64,000 bases of DNA, taken from NCBI GenBank assembly GCA_000469685.2, contig LS997566.1, positions 31,304,996 to 31,368,995 of the forward strand, given 5' to 3'. The position numbers and the translations under genes are program-made. Source of the stretch: Haemonchus contortus (lineage: Eukaryota > Nematoda > Chromadorea > Rhabditida > Trichostrongylidae). The notes beneath the pieces were generated by a model. The model saw nothing but the letters and a program-made list of their open reading frames with translations. It searched no databases and was not told the DNA's origin. Numbering within the stretch: position 1 is the stretch's first letter; each line of letters begins with the position of its first letter. Of the stretch, positions 25,330 to 37,516 are shown piece by piece.

Positions 25330-28300
25330 ATGCGACTTACAATCTTTGTGGCTGTGATAACCTGCTTGAGCATCTCTGAAGCGCAGAGGCTCAAAGTGAT
25401 GACGTTCAACATATGGAATTCCGGTTCTCATGTCGAAAACGGTCTTCGAAAAATCGCCAAACACATTTTGCTTGTCGATCCTGACATTGTCGGTCTTCAG
25501 GTATTCCTATCGAGCTTTAACCTTCAAAAATGTTTCGCTTTCCATGTTCCTCAGGAATTTCAGGAGGTACAACGGCCTGATGTTCTGCCGGCATTACTTG
25601 GTTGGATGGGAAAACCATGGATGGGAGTGGCTGGTGATGACTCTTATCCAGATGTTGCGATTCTCACAAAACATGAAGTCAGTTTTCTTGAATGACACAA
25701 GAAGCTTCTGTTGATTGACTGTTGATAGGATATCCTTGAAAGCATGAAGATCGTCGTGGACTTAGCCCTGATAATGGGGATACAGTAGCGCTCGAAAGTC
25801 TTCGGTGAAATGCTTTGACGCTTTTTCCTTCATAACTTTTTGGTTAGTTAACCAAATCGCGCAAAATTTGGATATGTTTAACTAGAGCATATTTCACCCT
25901 ACCCAAACTATACTGGAAAGCTGCAATATCCATAAATAGAGCAAGGGGTTTGTTCCGGTAGCAGATTTTGCTAAAAGTAAAGTTGTTGACGTCTGCACGG
26001 ATTCGCACCTTATGTGCAATTTTCTCATCTATTGCAATCGGTGTTACCGCTCGTACACTTTAGACATGACAAAAAGGAAAGAGATTCTAGAAGGGCCATC
26101 TGTATTTCCAGTCGATTTTGAGTTCTTGCTCTTTGGGGTATCTGGAACATGATCAGATTGCAAGTTAATAGTGATAAATATTCACGATACTACCACGCTC
26201 CAAAAATAGAAATTCCGCATGATTAGATCCAGTAGGAAAGGAGTTACGACTAGAAAGTACTGCTGAAGAACCATTCGACCGAAGACTTTTGAGCCCTACT
26301 TTATCCCGACGTGGGAACACATTCAGGGTTGAGAACGTTATATAACAGAGTGACAAATGTTAGGATTAAAAAATCAGCCACGAATTCGAATTTTCTCTTG
26401 AATAACACGAGCGCATTTGACGTGCTCGATTTGAGAGGCCTGATAAGTGCCTATGCATTTGCACCTTCACCAATTTAGGTAAGTACAGGGTGATCTCAGA
26501 AGGCCGAACGGCTTGTCTACCTTGTACACAGCCACTTCCCGTATAGTAACTTGTCTTCTGTCAGCTGAGTTGTAGTTTCTTTCATTCATTTTTTGTATGA
26601 TATTGATGAAAAAAGTTCAGTTGAACTTCGTCAGAGAGATTCTCATTGAAATTTCCAAGATTTATCTGTAAGGAATTCTGATTTGACTACTTTTTTTTTA
26701 CTCGGAACTGAGCTGAGATGTGGTTTTTGAGAAATGAGCATGGTTCCGAATTGTCTGGGGAAGCATTTGGTCTCTGATAAGGTACATTTCTGACTAACGG
26801 GATCTCCAAAATGCACGTGGATGAAGCCAAACTAAAGGACCAGAAAGCATAGGTTCTGGACAGCGTTAAAAACCTCATTGAAACGTATTCAACGAAATTT
26901 CATAAATGGTGGATGCCTTGCTCGCTCATTCATCCTGAAATGTATGCTCAACCTTAAGCATAGAAAGCTGCACGATTACTATTTTTTTTGCTCGATGTTG
27001 GACAAAAAGTAAAATCCTGTATTTTTTGAAATTTATTTTTACTCATTTGTGAAAAGTCCAATTGTATCCTTTTGAAGTATTCTGCATTCTCCCCTACTTT
27101 CCGTCTTCTGGCCCTCACGCTAGAGTTTTGAGAAGGTCCTCGATTTTCAAAACCTCAAGAAGTTCTCACCCTTTATGCCCCAAAATGGCACTAGGAGTCA
27201 GACGATTGTTCATTTGAAAAGCTTTACATACAGCCTTCTTCATTTTCAGATGCTTGGGCAGTCATTTGCAAAGACAAACCGATCCATCACCGTAAAAATC
27301 CAGCTACCGACCGGTCAGATGATCAGCTTCTGGACGGCTCATCTCGATTACAAATCTTTCGGTCCATACGCGGCTAATAACAAGATGGTCACCTCGTTAG
27401 ATCAGATTCTGGCAGGTGAAAAACCACTGACAAGAGCAGGTAGCGATCACAGTTGTTAGATTTCAACCTGAATCCTTGAAAGTATCCATCTTCGATGGAA
27501 GTCAGACCTGACAAATTTTCTCTATTTTGTGCTTTCTGGCAAGCAACTTTGCTCCTCAGTGTAAGAGGAATATTGAATAGCTTGTGTGACAGAGAATGAG
27601 AGGAAGAGCCTGAATGGATGACGCTTCATTTCAAACTTCATCCTTTGTTCTTTTAGTGGAATGAGAGCAAGCACGGCATAGGCTATTGTCAACACACAGC
27701 TGTTTTGAACACATATGTATGATAAGAGAACAGCAAGCTAAAAGAACCTGCACAGAGAGCACCAAAGAGCACTTCATGACGAGCTTACACCAGGCGACAG
27801 TCTCATCTTCGAACAGCTGTGCAGGGGACTACTCCAAAATAATGGTTATGCATGTATCAAATGAACGTTACAAAGCTTCACCAGGCTCCCCTACTGTCAC
27901 CTTCATAACATTGTCGTAGGTAATGAGTTAAATGAATGGGAGAGAGGAGGAGGGGGGGGGGGGTGAGTTAGGATTCGTGCAGAATCGACCTACAGGGAAT
28001 GTCACTACTGTTTCTGCTATTAGCTGAAAATGACTAGCGATCCATAACTACCCACCATGACAAACATACTTCCCACTACTCTTTGAGGGTTTAGTGATCT
28101 GCCAAAGTGTCCGGATTCTCTTGAAGGAACAGCTCACGATAAAACTGGTTTGTGAGATTTCCTTATAGGATGTTCACATGTCTCCTGAAGAGAGTTCATA
28201 GGGCATCGTTGGGTCGAGAACGACCTCGATGGGGCGTTATAAGGGCTCAAAAACCAGCTTGTTCGACGTACACACACCCAACAGTAGTCGTGTTGTGAAG

Positions 28301-31300
28301 ACCTTCTTAAAGCTGCACCACATATAATAGAATGATGCATTGGGACGTCGATGAATAGTACGTTTATGTGGGAGACACTCAGGCGGCTGCAGACGACGAC
28401 GCATTTACACACAACTTACAAACACACGTCCACTTCTTCTTTTTTGAAAAAAAGTTTTTTCATGATGTGAACTATGTCGGTAGTATGAATGAGCCGATTG
28501 GATGACAATTTTTGCCATTTTTGACTTTTGCACATCTGACGCGGCGACTGACATTCCGTCCAAATGCCCCTTTCTTGCCGCGTCTTTTTTGGATTTTTTG
28601 AAGATCCTTCAAAAATGCTCTTTATTTTTTCCTTGTACTGACAGTGAATAATGGTGATTGAAGTGCGTGAGTGCGAGAAAACCCAGCTCATGAGTGCTTG
28701 TTCTAGAAATAAAACAATTAAATAGATTAAGTGGTGATGGCTGAGAAGTTTGCTAAAGAATTAATAAGTAAATGAATAAATGCTCTCGTAGTGCGTGAGT
28801 ATGAGAAAAGTTATCACCCTGGAATGTACTCTTACAATTTTGTTTTACAATTTTTCTGACAACTACTAATTTTCAAAGTAAAGCAAGCTTTGAGTGAATG
28901 TTAGCGGTCAAAAGCCAGCTGAGGGAAAAACAAACACAGATGGGCTGAGCAGGCATATGGGATCTTAAATGACAGTCTTGTCCATCTAGAGAGGTATATC
29001 TACGAGATTCGCTGCCAGTGATCTTTGAAGCGCGATGACCTACACACATGTGGGATCTACAGGACTATGAGACTACGGGACTATGAGCTAAATAAAAATT
29101 CCATCCCTACGGCAAAGGGTGAAGTCTTTGGAGCGGCTACCGAACCAGGATTCGAAGCTCAGATCAAGCGTGATGCATCACTTGCTCCTAAATGACCTCT
29201 GCTCCATTCCTACGACGAAATCATTGAGAATATCAGTTCGCCATTACCTATTGCGGCCTTTTAGAGTCACTCAAATGATACTTTACGATAAGTAAAAACA
29301 TTTCCGAAGTCTTAAACAGTCTGAAAGCATTTTCTAAAGATATTTTCGGGCTTATCCCATGGTAGTGAACCCATATTTTATAGTTTAGCTAAGATTAAAT
29401 AGATTTATTCAAAGAAGCAGTCTTTACTGTGTTTCAAATTAGTCCTGTTAAAGGAAGAGCTCAAAACATGGTGGAAATCAGCGAACATCCACAGATGATG
29501 GAGGCACTGAACAAGAGCGATGAGGTGCCCGTGATCCTTACAGGTGACTTCAACTGCCCGTCACACATCGACTGGACTAGGGAGACCATGTGGGTTTTCT
29601 CTCAATATATTGTGGAAAGGCTAAATAGCTGTTCGAATATCTATTCGTAATGTACATGTTTCATTGATGGAGAGGGGTGAGAAGGGGTGGTACGGATTAC
29701 ATGCAAAACCGGCCATCAGCTTTAGTGATGCCTGGGCTTTAGTGCTGCATGACGTCCTATCACTACAAAGTATATACACGGATAATGGCATATCCCGCGA
29801 GGATAAGTCTTGATCCCCTCGTATACCACATGTGGCGTTATCAGGTCGGGAAACGGTCTAGACAGGGCGTTATAAAGGCTAAAAGATAGTTCCGTGTGTA
29901 TGCCTGGACGAGTTTCAGAGACATTGTAGAGGCTGCATTCACATTCTCATTCACAAGGAACCCGTGCACGAAGATCGAACAACTTGTGATGACCCGAAGC
30001 AACAGTGAAGGCAATTCTGAATAGTTTTGGATGAATGTGTTTTTTTTTTTGCAAGCTTCTTGCGCAATTGCAACAATTGAAATCTCGTCCGAATACTCCT
30101 ACCGGTCACGACTATCTCGTACAACCTCTATTTTCACCACTCTTAGGAAGCCTTCTCTCTCGCAACGTTGGCGGGTTTTTTGCTTTCTTCGCCACGATGC
30201 AGTGCTCCCAACCAATACTTCCACTTTTCGATTTAAAAACGACACCTCCAAATTATCGTAAACTGCGCTTTTAGGTCCTGATTCGCGAGGAATAGTACAT
30301 CGAAGGATAAACTAAGACGGCGACCTTCATTACTAGACTATCGTGACCCTATAAATCTTCAGAAAAAACCGAACTCCTTCGAAGAATGCGTTCAAAATAA
30401 ACCACTTTTAAGATCTTTTTTATGTTCGTTCACAGCCATCCTTCGATAATTTTTGTTGTAGATACAATCAGAAAAGAAACCTCCGGAACCAGTTCTGGGT
30501 AAGGTAAATCAGAGCTGTGCCGAATCACTCACGCGCGCTCTCATTGGAAGTCCTCAAACCGCTCCAAACTAGCTTTCTAACACGATTCTATAATAGAATT
30601 GTATTACATCTCAGATAGATTGTTCCCATAATACTACTACAAATAAGGACTCGAAGGTCAGGGAAAGTCAGGCTCTGTGTTGAAAAGTCTTAGAGTCTTG
30701 GGCGCCATCAATCCTGTCTGAGGGAGGCGCCCACGCATTCGACTTCCATTCAGATTCCTAATAGCGTGTTGATTGCGTATGTGGCCTATACAATGACTTG
30801 CCGTGGCCAGTCAGTAGAAGTTGGGGCTTTTATTCTCCCAGACGAGTCCGGTACCAACTAACCGACCTCTGGGGGATGGAAGGCTTAGTTGGCTTTGGGG
30901 GATATTGCACCACTTGCCCCTACACCACTACTACCTTACTACATAGGGCTTTATTACCAGTCGCACTTTCATTCCATCTGGTTTAACTAAATAAAAGAAA
31001 GTACAATAAATTGAGCACCAGTTGGCTCCCAGGTCCTTGAAATCAGATGAAATTTCAGATGGCTCCATACAGTTCTGATTCCTGAAGGTTCAAAATTAAT
31101 TAATGGCGACTGGTGATAAAAATCTTTGTCAAGAAATTTATTTCTCAATAACCGATTTTAGGACAAAACATGGAAACTGGATGGTTGAATGGCCTGCGAC
31201 AAAGATTGCCGAGAACATGGGACTGAAAGATTCCTTCCGAGAAGTGTTTCCAAACGTCACTACGGTTCCAGGTTCATCTCACAGTTTCTTTTTTTGAAAG

Positions 31301-32489
31301 GAGATTGGCTAACAATGCCTTTTAGGGTACACTTGGTCAACGGTAAACAAGTTCCTACCAGAGTGGGAATTCAATATTCCCGAACCTCAAGACCGAATCG
31401 ACTTCATTTACTATAAAGGTAATTGTTATCAGAGTTACTGACTAATGTTTTTGTTGTTACTGGTATGGAATAGGTAAACAAAAACAAAACATAAAGACAA
31501 AACAAGTTCTATCATGTAAAGCTTACAGCTTAACGGTTCTGTGCTAATATTGGCCTACCGACTCAACACGTTGTACGTGTCAGTGCTGATAAGCTATGGC
31601 ATATAAGCCATTAAGAAGGCGAGGGCAAGCGGGGTCTCGATAGTGTAAGGGATAGAGCACGGCGCCCGGAAAGGGCAAGTACGGGTTCGAGTCCCGTCCG
31701 AGACTGAAGTTTTGTCCATGAATCGCCAACCTTGTGAGACTTTCGGAAGGCGTACTGCGGCGATATAACAGCAGTTAACAAAAACATCAAGTCAAAACAA
31801 GTTCTATCACGTAAAGCTTACATTAACGGTATTGGCCTACCGACTCAGCACGTTGTACGCGTGAGTGCTGATAAGCTATGGCATATAAGCCATTAAGAAT
31901 GTGAGGGCAAGCGGGGTCTCGATAGTGTAAGGGATAGAGCACGGTGCTTGGAAAGCACAAGTACGGGTTCGAGTCCCTTCCGAGACTGAAGTTTTGTCCA
32001 TAAATCGCCAACCGCATGAGAGTTCTCGCAACATCTTAGAAGAGGCGAGATAAGTTGGGTTCACGAAAGTGTCACAAGATTTATGCACGGACCTTTGACA
32101 AGCTAGCCAATTCAGAAGAAGCGAAGTGAGAATTATATAGTTCGATCAGAGAACATGAAACGTTAAGCGAGATACTGAGTAGATCCAGCGTGAGTCGACT
32201 TTGAACACCTTTGTGGAGTACTGAATGGGTGAAAAACGACTTGTTTCCCTTGGAATTATTATTCTGCTCTGAACGACACCAGTAGATATTGATTTTGTTA
32301 GACTATGTCTATACTCGTCTATGCTTTGGTTTAGGCAGTGCTAGACCGGTAAGGTCGTTTCTGTACGCAGGATACGAGCCACTAAGGCCGATGCCATTCC
32401 ACCGGCACAACGACTACCCCTCGGATCACTTTGCCCTCATCACTGAGTTCGAACTACTATCTCCCCCAATCTGTACACCATGCAAGTAA
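25330..32489 (+). CDS. Secreted EEP-superfamily phosphodiesterase/nuclease-like protein (paralogue 1)
   Basis: Exons: 25330-25500 (171 nt), 25564-25677 (114), 27250-27439 (190), 29454-29589 (136), 31162-31271 (110), 31326-31418 (93), 32335-32489 (155). Total 969 nt, 322 residues, stop TAA. Phases run 0,0,1,2,1,1 and all frames join open. Residues 1-18 form a signal peptide. The EEP catalytic set appears intact: VMTFNIW (Asn27), Glu58 at the exon 1/2 junction, HLDY (126-129), GDFN (189-192), DRIDF (263-267) and SDH (301-303). The superfamily covers DNase I-like nucleases, neutral sphingomyelinases and inositol phosphatases; the substrate cannot be told from sequence. The C-terminus extends beyond the paralogue and ends with two cysteines (ICTPCK). 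Introns 2, 4 and 6 hold a MITE, a SINE and a tRNA-like tandem repeat. The donors GTATTC and GTGGGT are non-consensus but match the paralogue's exon limits. Confidence 0.88.
25781..26303. mobile_element. TACAGTARCGCTC-type MITE, copy 2
   Basis: Lies in intron 2 of the plus-strand EEP gene, inverted relative to 21077-21606. The termini TACAGTAGCGCTCGAAAGTC and GACTTTTGAGCCCTACTTTA are imperfect inverted repeats. The gene's exons 2 and 3 still join in phase, so the insertion looks tolerated. Confidence 0.8.
27945..27963 (+). repeat. G-run in EEP intron 3
   Basis: A run of about 13 G preceded by GGAGGAGG gives quadruplex potential in the transcribed strand of the EEP gene. Confidence 0.7.
28121..28420. 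mobile_element. TTAAAGGCACAGTT-family left-end fragment
   Basis: TTGAAGGAACAGCTCACGAT is a diverged family end. The interior GGGGCGTTATAAGGGCTCAAAA recurs at about 29860-29885 in diverged form. No matching right end is adjacent. The fragment is in EEP intron 3. Confidence 0.4.
29800..30273. mobile_element. TTAAAGGCACAGTT-family right-end fragment
   Basis: It ends in TTATCGTAAACTGCGCTTTTA, the inverse of the family end. It shares an interior block (AGGGCGTTATAAAGGCT) with 28121-28420. It lies in EEP intron 4. Confidence 0.4.
30701..30935 (-). mobile_element. tRNA-derived SINE copy lacking the B box
   Basis: The body blocks are close to the family consensus. On the minus strand the head keeps TGGTGTAGGGG (A-box like), but the stretch with the B box is deleted between the head and CCCAAAGCC. 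It lies in EEP intron 4. Confidence 0.75.
31634..31705 (+). tRNA. tRNA-like segment, copy 1 (apparent anticodon GGA)
   Basis: The acceptor GTCTCG pairs with CGAGAC. The A box TAGTGTAAGGG (31641-31651) and B box GGTTCGAGTCC (31684-31694) match the RNA polymerase III consensus. The T stem is CGGG/CCCG. The anticodon loop would be CCGGAAA, with C rather than T before the anticodon. GGA would mean serine, but the long variable arm of serine tRNAs is absent. A tRNA-derived repeat or pseudogene is more likely than a working tRNA. Confidence 0.4.
31916..31987 (+). tRNA. tRNA-like segment, copy 2 (apparent anticodon GGA)
   Basis: Same structure as copy 1, with A box at 31923-31933 and B box at 31966-31976. 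The anticodon arm is GTGC-TTGGAAA-GCAC, better formed than in copy 1. One T-stem base has changed (CCCT for CCCG). It again lacks a serine-type variable arm. Confidence 0.4.
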
Positions 32490-34674
32490 TATAACTATCG
32501 TTTTTTGTTCGTTCTATTGAATTCAAGCACAGCGCACAATATGGGTGTGTGAATATTGGTGCGAAACCCACTTGGTTGAAGTTGCTTCGTACATAAAAGT
32601 GAGGGAACCCTAAGTACACTCACTCACTGTGAGCACTCACAAAAATATTCTTCTTACCTTCATATCATTAATATATTCTTACTAAAAGTGTAGAAGGGAA
32701 TGTATAAGCGACCACGCTCGCCTTGCCAGAATTGTTTTCTGCCACACTTAATAGACGGACCTCCAACAACCGAGTGTGGTGCAGTAGGAACGAAATCGTC
32801 GCGTCGCGGCGAGAGTTACGCCGCGCGCGAAGTAATGTAGCAGGATGCAGCAGCAGATAAGAAATACAGAAACTGGTGTACTCGCAGAGTATCTTTGTCG
32901 CAATAACAGGATCAAAATACCAAATTTATTAGTAGTTGTCCTCTGAAGGTTATTGTATAGTCCAAAGCTAATAGGAGCGTTGTAGACGAGGTAGTTGGTT
33001 CTGACTCAAACCTTCCATCCGAATGGAATCTTTCGAAAAGAAACTTAGCAGTGGTTGACGTTAACAGAGCCCGAATTTTTTTGATGCTTCTTATCTCAAT
33101 ACCCATAAGTTTCTGTGCTGTGAATTCAACAAATGTTTCGAAGTGGTAAAACTTTCGTCTTCAAAGAGTAACTGTTTTTTCTGGAAAATTGTTTTCGGGA
33201 AATATTACTTTTTGTTTCCATATAGCATTTCACTTTTTTGCTTTCTACTCAATTGATGAGGATATACTGAGTATGTAAAAACTTAGAAGTTTTATACCCA
33301 TCAAAGTTACATATGATTTCGCACCAATATATCCTGGCCCACAGGTTTAAGACGGCATCGCATATTTGCACTATCAAACGGGACAGTTAACTTACATCCT
33401 TCAATCACTATAATACATAAAAATAGAGTTGTTCTGATTGACCTTCTTTGAAATTTTTCGCATCCATTCTACTTGTCGCAGTTCAATCATTGTTTGTCGC
33501 AATGTGTTGTGAGGAATTTTCACCAAAAACCATTGAATACTGAATAATTTCCGATAAATATTTTCCATTGTGATTATAATGTTTCAGAGAAATGTGGAAG
33601 AACAATGTATTGAGTGAAAACTAGCGCTTCGAAATCTAAGAGAACGGCGATAACTATAGTGAAGTATATCTAAAAAAAGACCAGCTGACAAGGGACTCAA
33701 TATGGGTGTAAAACACAAATACATGTACATATGCGAGTGTTTATGAAGAGTATCCGAAGAGCAACCAAAGCCTAACCTGTTCAGTCAGCAGACACGGTAT
33801 ATGCCAAAAATTTTTGGTATTGAAAAGTTTCAATGCAAACGTTGGAATCCTGTCTGATCCGAGACTTATTATTCAAAGATCCGAACTATGTCCCTATTCT
33901 AAAGTGAAGATGAGGGTCATTTATGGCGTAGAAAGTGCATTAAATTTTTGTTTTTTTTTAAATTTTTTATCCTTCCTCAGTAAGCGCGCGAAGGGGCCAT
34001 GCTCGTCTCGGACAGTCCCTTGAGTCATCTATGATACTTGGCTTACAGCACCACATCTTGAATGCACCCTGTGTTACAGCTTCACGACGAAGTGCTTCAT
34101 CGAAGGCCCAGTTCACGTTAATTTTGGGCAACCCACATTATAACGGAAGATAAGATGGAAAATAGTGCAATGAAGGCGAGGAACTGCGTGAATCGGTGTT
34201 TCTGAAGTGAAAATAGACTTTGAAAAATCGTTTAAAAGGAGCTAGGCCAGAATGAGACCTAAAGAGTGAAGAAGAGTGGGGCGTTTGGACGAGCTGGACA
34301 CAGTACTTCACTGCGTACTTGTGGGTCCTGTAGCATAGTCATGTATCGCTCGCCGATTATAAACAGTATGAATGCATATAGTTTATTCATAGTTAAATAT
34401 ACGAGAGGTAGAGTGCGACCGTTGAGCGTTTTCTACAACGTTCTCACGATACAATACCTCGCGCGCTGGAAGAACAGATTGCCTCTCTTAGTCGTTCTCC
34501 TGTTGACCGGCCTAATTTGGCTCTGAGGCGGTTCAGCAGTTTCTCTCAAGCGGTTCCATCTTCACTTACAGTACTGGAGCTTCTCCGGGTTGAGGTGGGC
34601 AAGATCCGTGGGCAAGATTCCGGCCCAAACGTAGCAACAAACAGCTTGCTAGATTCTCTTTTGGTGACTGAGTA
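32490..34674. other. No gene recognised between the EEP gene and the Tc3-like element
   Basis: A block at about 32770-32890 (GTGTGGTGCAGTAGGAACGA and following) recurs in diverged form at about 51225-51350, marking an unnamed repeat. A family end of the TTAAAGGCACAGTT MITE (GAAGGCCCAGTTCACGTTAA) lies at about 34102. No AATAAA is seen close to the EEP stop at 32489. Other open frames have no support. Confidence 0.4.
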
Positions 34675-36240
34675 CAGTGTGCGTCAATTGCATATGCCAT
34701 CCCCTATTTTTTCTTTTATTCGAGTTGTCAGGCAACATTGCGAGCTGAAATGCTGACCAACACTTACTGAGTGAACAAGAGTCTCAACAAAGTCTAAACA
34801 TATTTGAACGCTGCGGTGGCTCCCTTTTTTGGTGAGAAAGTGAAAATTAGCCGCGTCAATTGCTTATGCCATGCCGTCATTGTTACAAAATATCTCAAGT
34901 CCGCGCAGCCCTACCGCCTTCTGTACGGTGGCAATATTCCGAATCCCAAAGCAGTCCACCATACCTGAGGGTCGTCGTCTATCTTCAACAGAACAGAGCC
35001 AAATTCTATCGCTTCGTCAAGCAGGCCATAGCAACAAGGCCATCGCGGATCAACCGGCCGATCCAGACGCCGCATCGACGGTTTTGTAAAGAATCCTGCA
35101 TCATACGGTCAAGCTCACGGAGGAAGACGTCCACTCAAATTGACACGAGCCGACCACAGACGGATCGCTAGGTTGGCTTCCAATTCAACCATGAGTGCCA
35201 TCGCACGACTTTCACTAAATGTGTCGACTTCCACTGCATTGCGAGCTATTCGTCGTCAAATAATCTTGAGGTGGGAGAGGAGAAGCCAGCTCCCCGTCCG
35301 ACCAGGAGCCATCGCGAAGCTCGACTCGGAATTGCAAGAAAATTTTTTTCAAGAAACTGGAGAAAGGTGAGGTTTTTGACACATTTTCGAAGGTGCATTG
35401 CTAAGCTCCTACATGGTTTAGGTGATTTCTTCCGATAAAACGAAATTCAATCCGGATGGTCCTGACGGGCATGTTCATTACTGGAGGGACCTACTAGAGG
35501 AGCCTAGGATTTTTGTGAAACATGTATATGGCGGACGAACTGTTATTTTATGGGCGGCCTTCTCTTTCTATGGAACGCTGGATATGGAATCCATCTCCAC
35601 GCACATGAATTCACAAGAGTATCAAGATATTCTTCAGCGCAGTCTGCTTCCTTACCTCCACAATCATAGGCGAAAAAGACTCGTTTTCCAACAGGATAAC
35701 GCTCTTGCACACGTCTCGCGTTCAACTTTGGAGTGGCTAGGGGATCACCATGTGGATGTATTGGACTGGCCTCCATGCTCCCCGGACCTCAAACCCATAG
35801 AGAACCTCTGGGGTATCTTGGTGTGTGGGGTCTTTGCCGGGGGGGGGGTGTCCAGTATGACATGTTTCTTCGCTAAGGGCAGCCATTCTAAGTGCATGGA
35901 ACTCAATTCCAGAAAATGTTATTCAAAATCTCGTTGACAGTATACCAAATAGAATCTTTGAAGTTAATCGTAATGAAGGTGGTCCAGCTAAGTATTAATG
36001 TTTTACCAAGTGTGCTTTTTTCTGTTTTTTTTCATTATATGTTGAAGTATGGCATATAATTTTGACGCGGCACAGTTATTAAAATGAACTGTAAAAATGA
36101 AGCTGTTACTTTAACAGATGTATGTCTCGTATATGTGGGTCTCTGACACAGTCCATTGTAGTGCAGTATGTCACATGTGACAGAAGTAGGTGGAACCGAG
36201 ATAATAGGAAAATGTGGGGGTAGCATAAGCAGTTACATTT
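34675..36240 (+). mobile_element. Tc3-like DNA transposon, decayed
   Basis: The transposase is read from broken frames. A helix-turn-helix region (LSSTEQSQILSLRQAGHSNK) lies near 34985-35045. A second HTH with DHRRIARLASNSTMSAIARL lies at 35149-35210. The catalytic domain is open at 35422-35830, with DGPDGHVHYWRDL, FQQDNALAHVSR and PPCSPDLKPIENLWGI. The order fits DD34E Tc3-type enzymes. The 3' part is disrupted by a G-run (35839-35848) and a frame change. Terminal motif GCGTCAATTGCATATGCCAT occurs at 34681-34700 and again, diverged, at 34853-34872. Its inverse is at 36049-36070, with a weak second copy near 36219-36238. The outer boundaries depend on these weak repeats. Confidence 0.75.
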
Positions 36241-36846
36241 AGCAGCTACATACCACGGGCAACTAGCAATGCACCCCTGTGTAGACAAGCAGCATAAAGA
36301 GTTCAAATGCAAGACTCCTTCCAATCGCGATTTATTTCTACCCTATTCACAGCAGTAAAACTTGGAGCAAATCGTGATGTATGGAATTTGCCATAAGAGC
36401 CAACCGGATACGCTCGCGCAATGGAGGAAGGAAATTTGGCGTGAACCGTGCGAATCGACGGTTGATTTATAGGCAACACGTTTGATAAATGAAGTAAAGC
36501 AACGGATTCCGAGCAACGAACAACAAGCAATTATCGCACTCGGTTATTTGGTCAACAATATCCCAGAGAAAAGTTAATGCTCTCCTTATTGTTGGTCCAT
36601 CAGCGCAACTGAACGAAATGCATAGCTGATGTACAATAGAAAACAATATTATTTTTACTTGGTCCGACTCATAATTTCTTTTCGCCTTCTTCATTTTATG
36701 GTGTCATATGCAAAGAATATATTCCAATTCATCAAGAAATCAATATCGCGGGTCTGCTCCTTGCCAGATGTTAACAGAAATGACAGAGATTTGTAGACGT
36801 TGCTCTCTTAACCCACTTGCTTAAACTATCCGAAACATACATGAAT
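36241..36846. other. No gene recognised; left flank of the inverted duplication
   Basis: Short open frames only. The mirrored sequence begins at about 36847. Confidence 0.35.
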
Positions 36847-37480
36847 CCGCCTCCACGTGACAGTTTGCGTATCCCAGGACGACAGATCGACAATCGCTTA
36901 CACCAGATCACTGGTCTATAGATAGAGGATAGAGGAGGATTCGATGACATCGCCGACTGCCAAGGCACCGGCTACTTTTCGACAAGGAGTATAAAACGAG
37001 TATCACTCAGCAATGAATGGACAAAGATACCAGTAAAATGCGTGTATTCCAGAATTCAACGCTGTTAGACCGCTTTCCGCCTGACTGTCACTGCACCCCG
37101 AATTCTCCAGAAAGTTTGACCTTATTTTTGTTAGAGATGGAGAGCAGGAAAGCTCGATGTCAGAGTTCAACACCTTAACCCCCTGTCTCCTGCATTACGG
37201 AAGATCCTACTGACCCTCGTTAAAAGAACCAATTTAGGGCCTGCAAGTAAAAAGGGCAAAAAATGATTGCTAGTCACATAAATAGGTACTGATTAGGAGT
37301 TCGATATCGGTGAGGGAGTGCATATATGTTGTTATACTTGCCGGCACTATCGAACGTTTTTGGCACTGCATTTTCTAAATCACTCCCGACACGGCGCATA
37401 CCTGATAATAGATTCGCCACTGTATCTGATGGAACAAAACATGAAAATTCACAGAAACACGCAACTTCTAACATAAACTG

Positions 37481-37486
37481 TTTATT
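37481..37486 (-). terminator. Polyadenylation signal of the left CAP gene
   Basis: AATAAA on the minus strand, about 31 bases after the TGA stop of the CAP gene's last exon. The same signal occurs in the right arm at 43582-43587. Confidence 0.6.
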
Positions 37487-37516
37487 TCTTCGCAATGGAA
37501 TGGCTGTGTGAAGCAA

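Larger units (their letters stand above)
31489..32030 (+). repeat. Tandem duplication, unit of about 285 bp, each with a tRNA-like segment
   Basis: Two adjacent copies start near 31489 and 31781. Shared blocks include ACAAGTTCTATCA, ATTGGCCTACCGACTCA, GATAAGCTATGGCATATAAG and GAAGTTTTGTCCAT. The tRNA-like segments are 282 bp apart. The repeat lies in intron 6 of the plus-strand EEP gene and is read in the same direction. Confidence 0.85.

Noticed and set aside
31823..32088. Minus-strand open frames of 64-70 codons with protein-like composition
   Set aside because: They run antisense through the tRNA-like tandem repeat; the nucleotide structure explains the region better.
37274..37516. 80-codon minus-strand frame following the CAP stop codon
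   Set aside because: It begins at the CAP 3' end, contains the polyadenylation signal and has no start or splice support.
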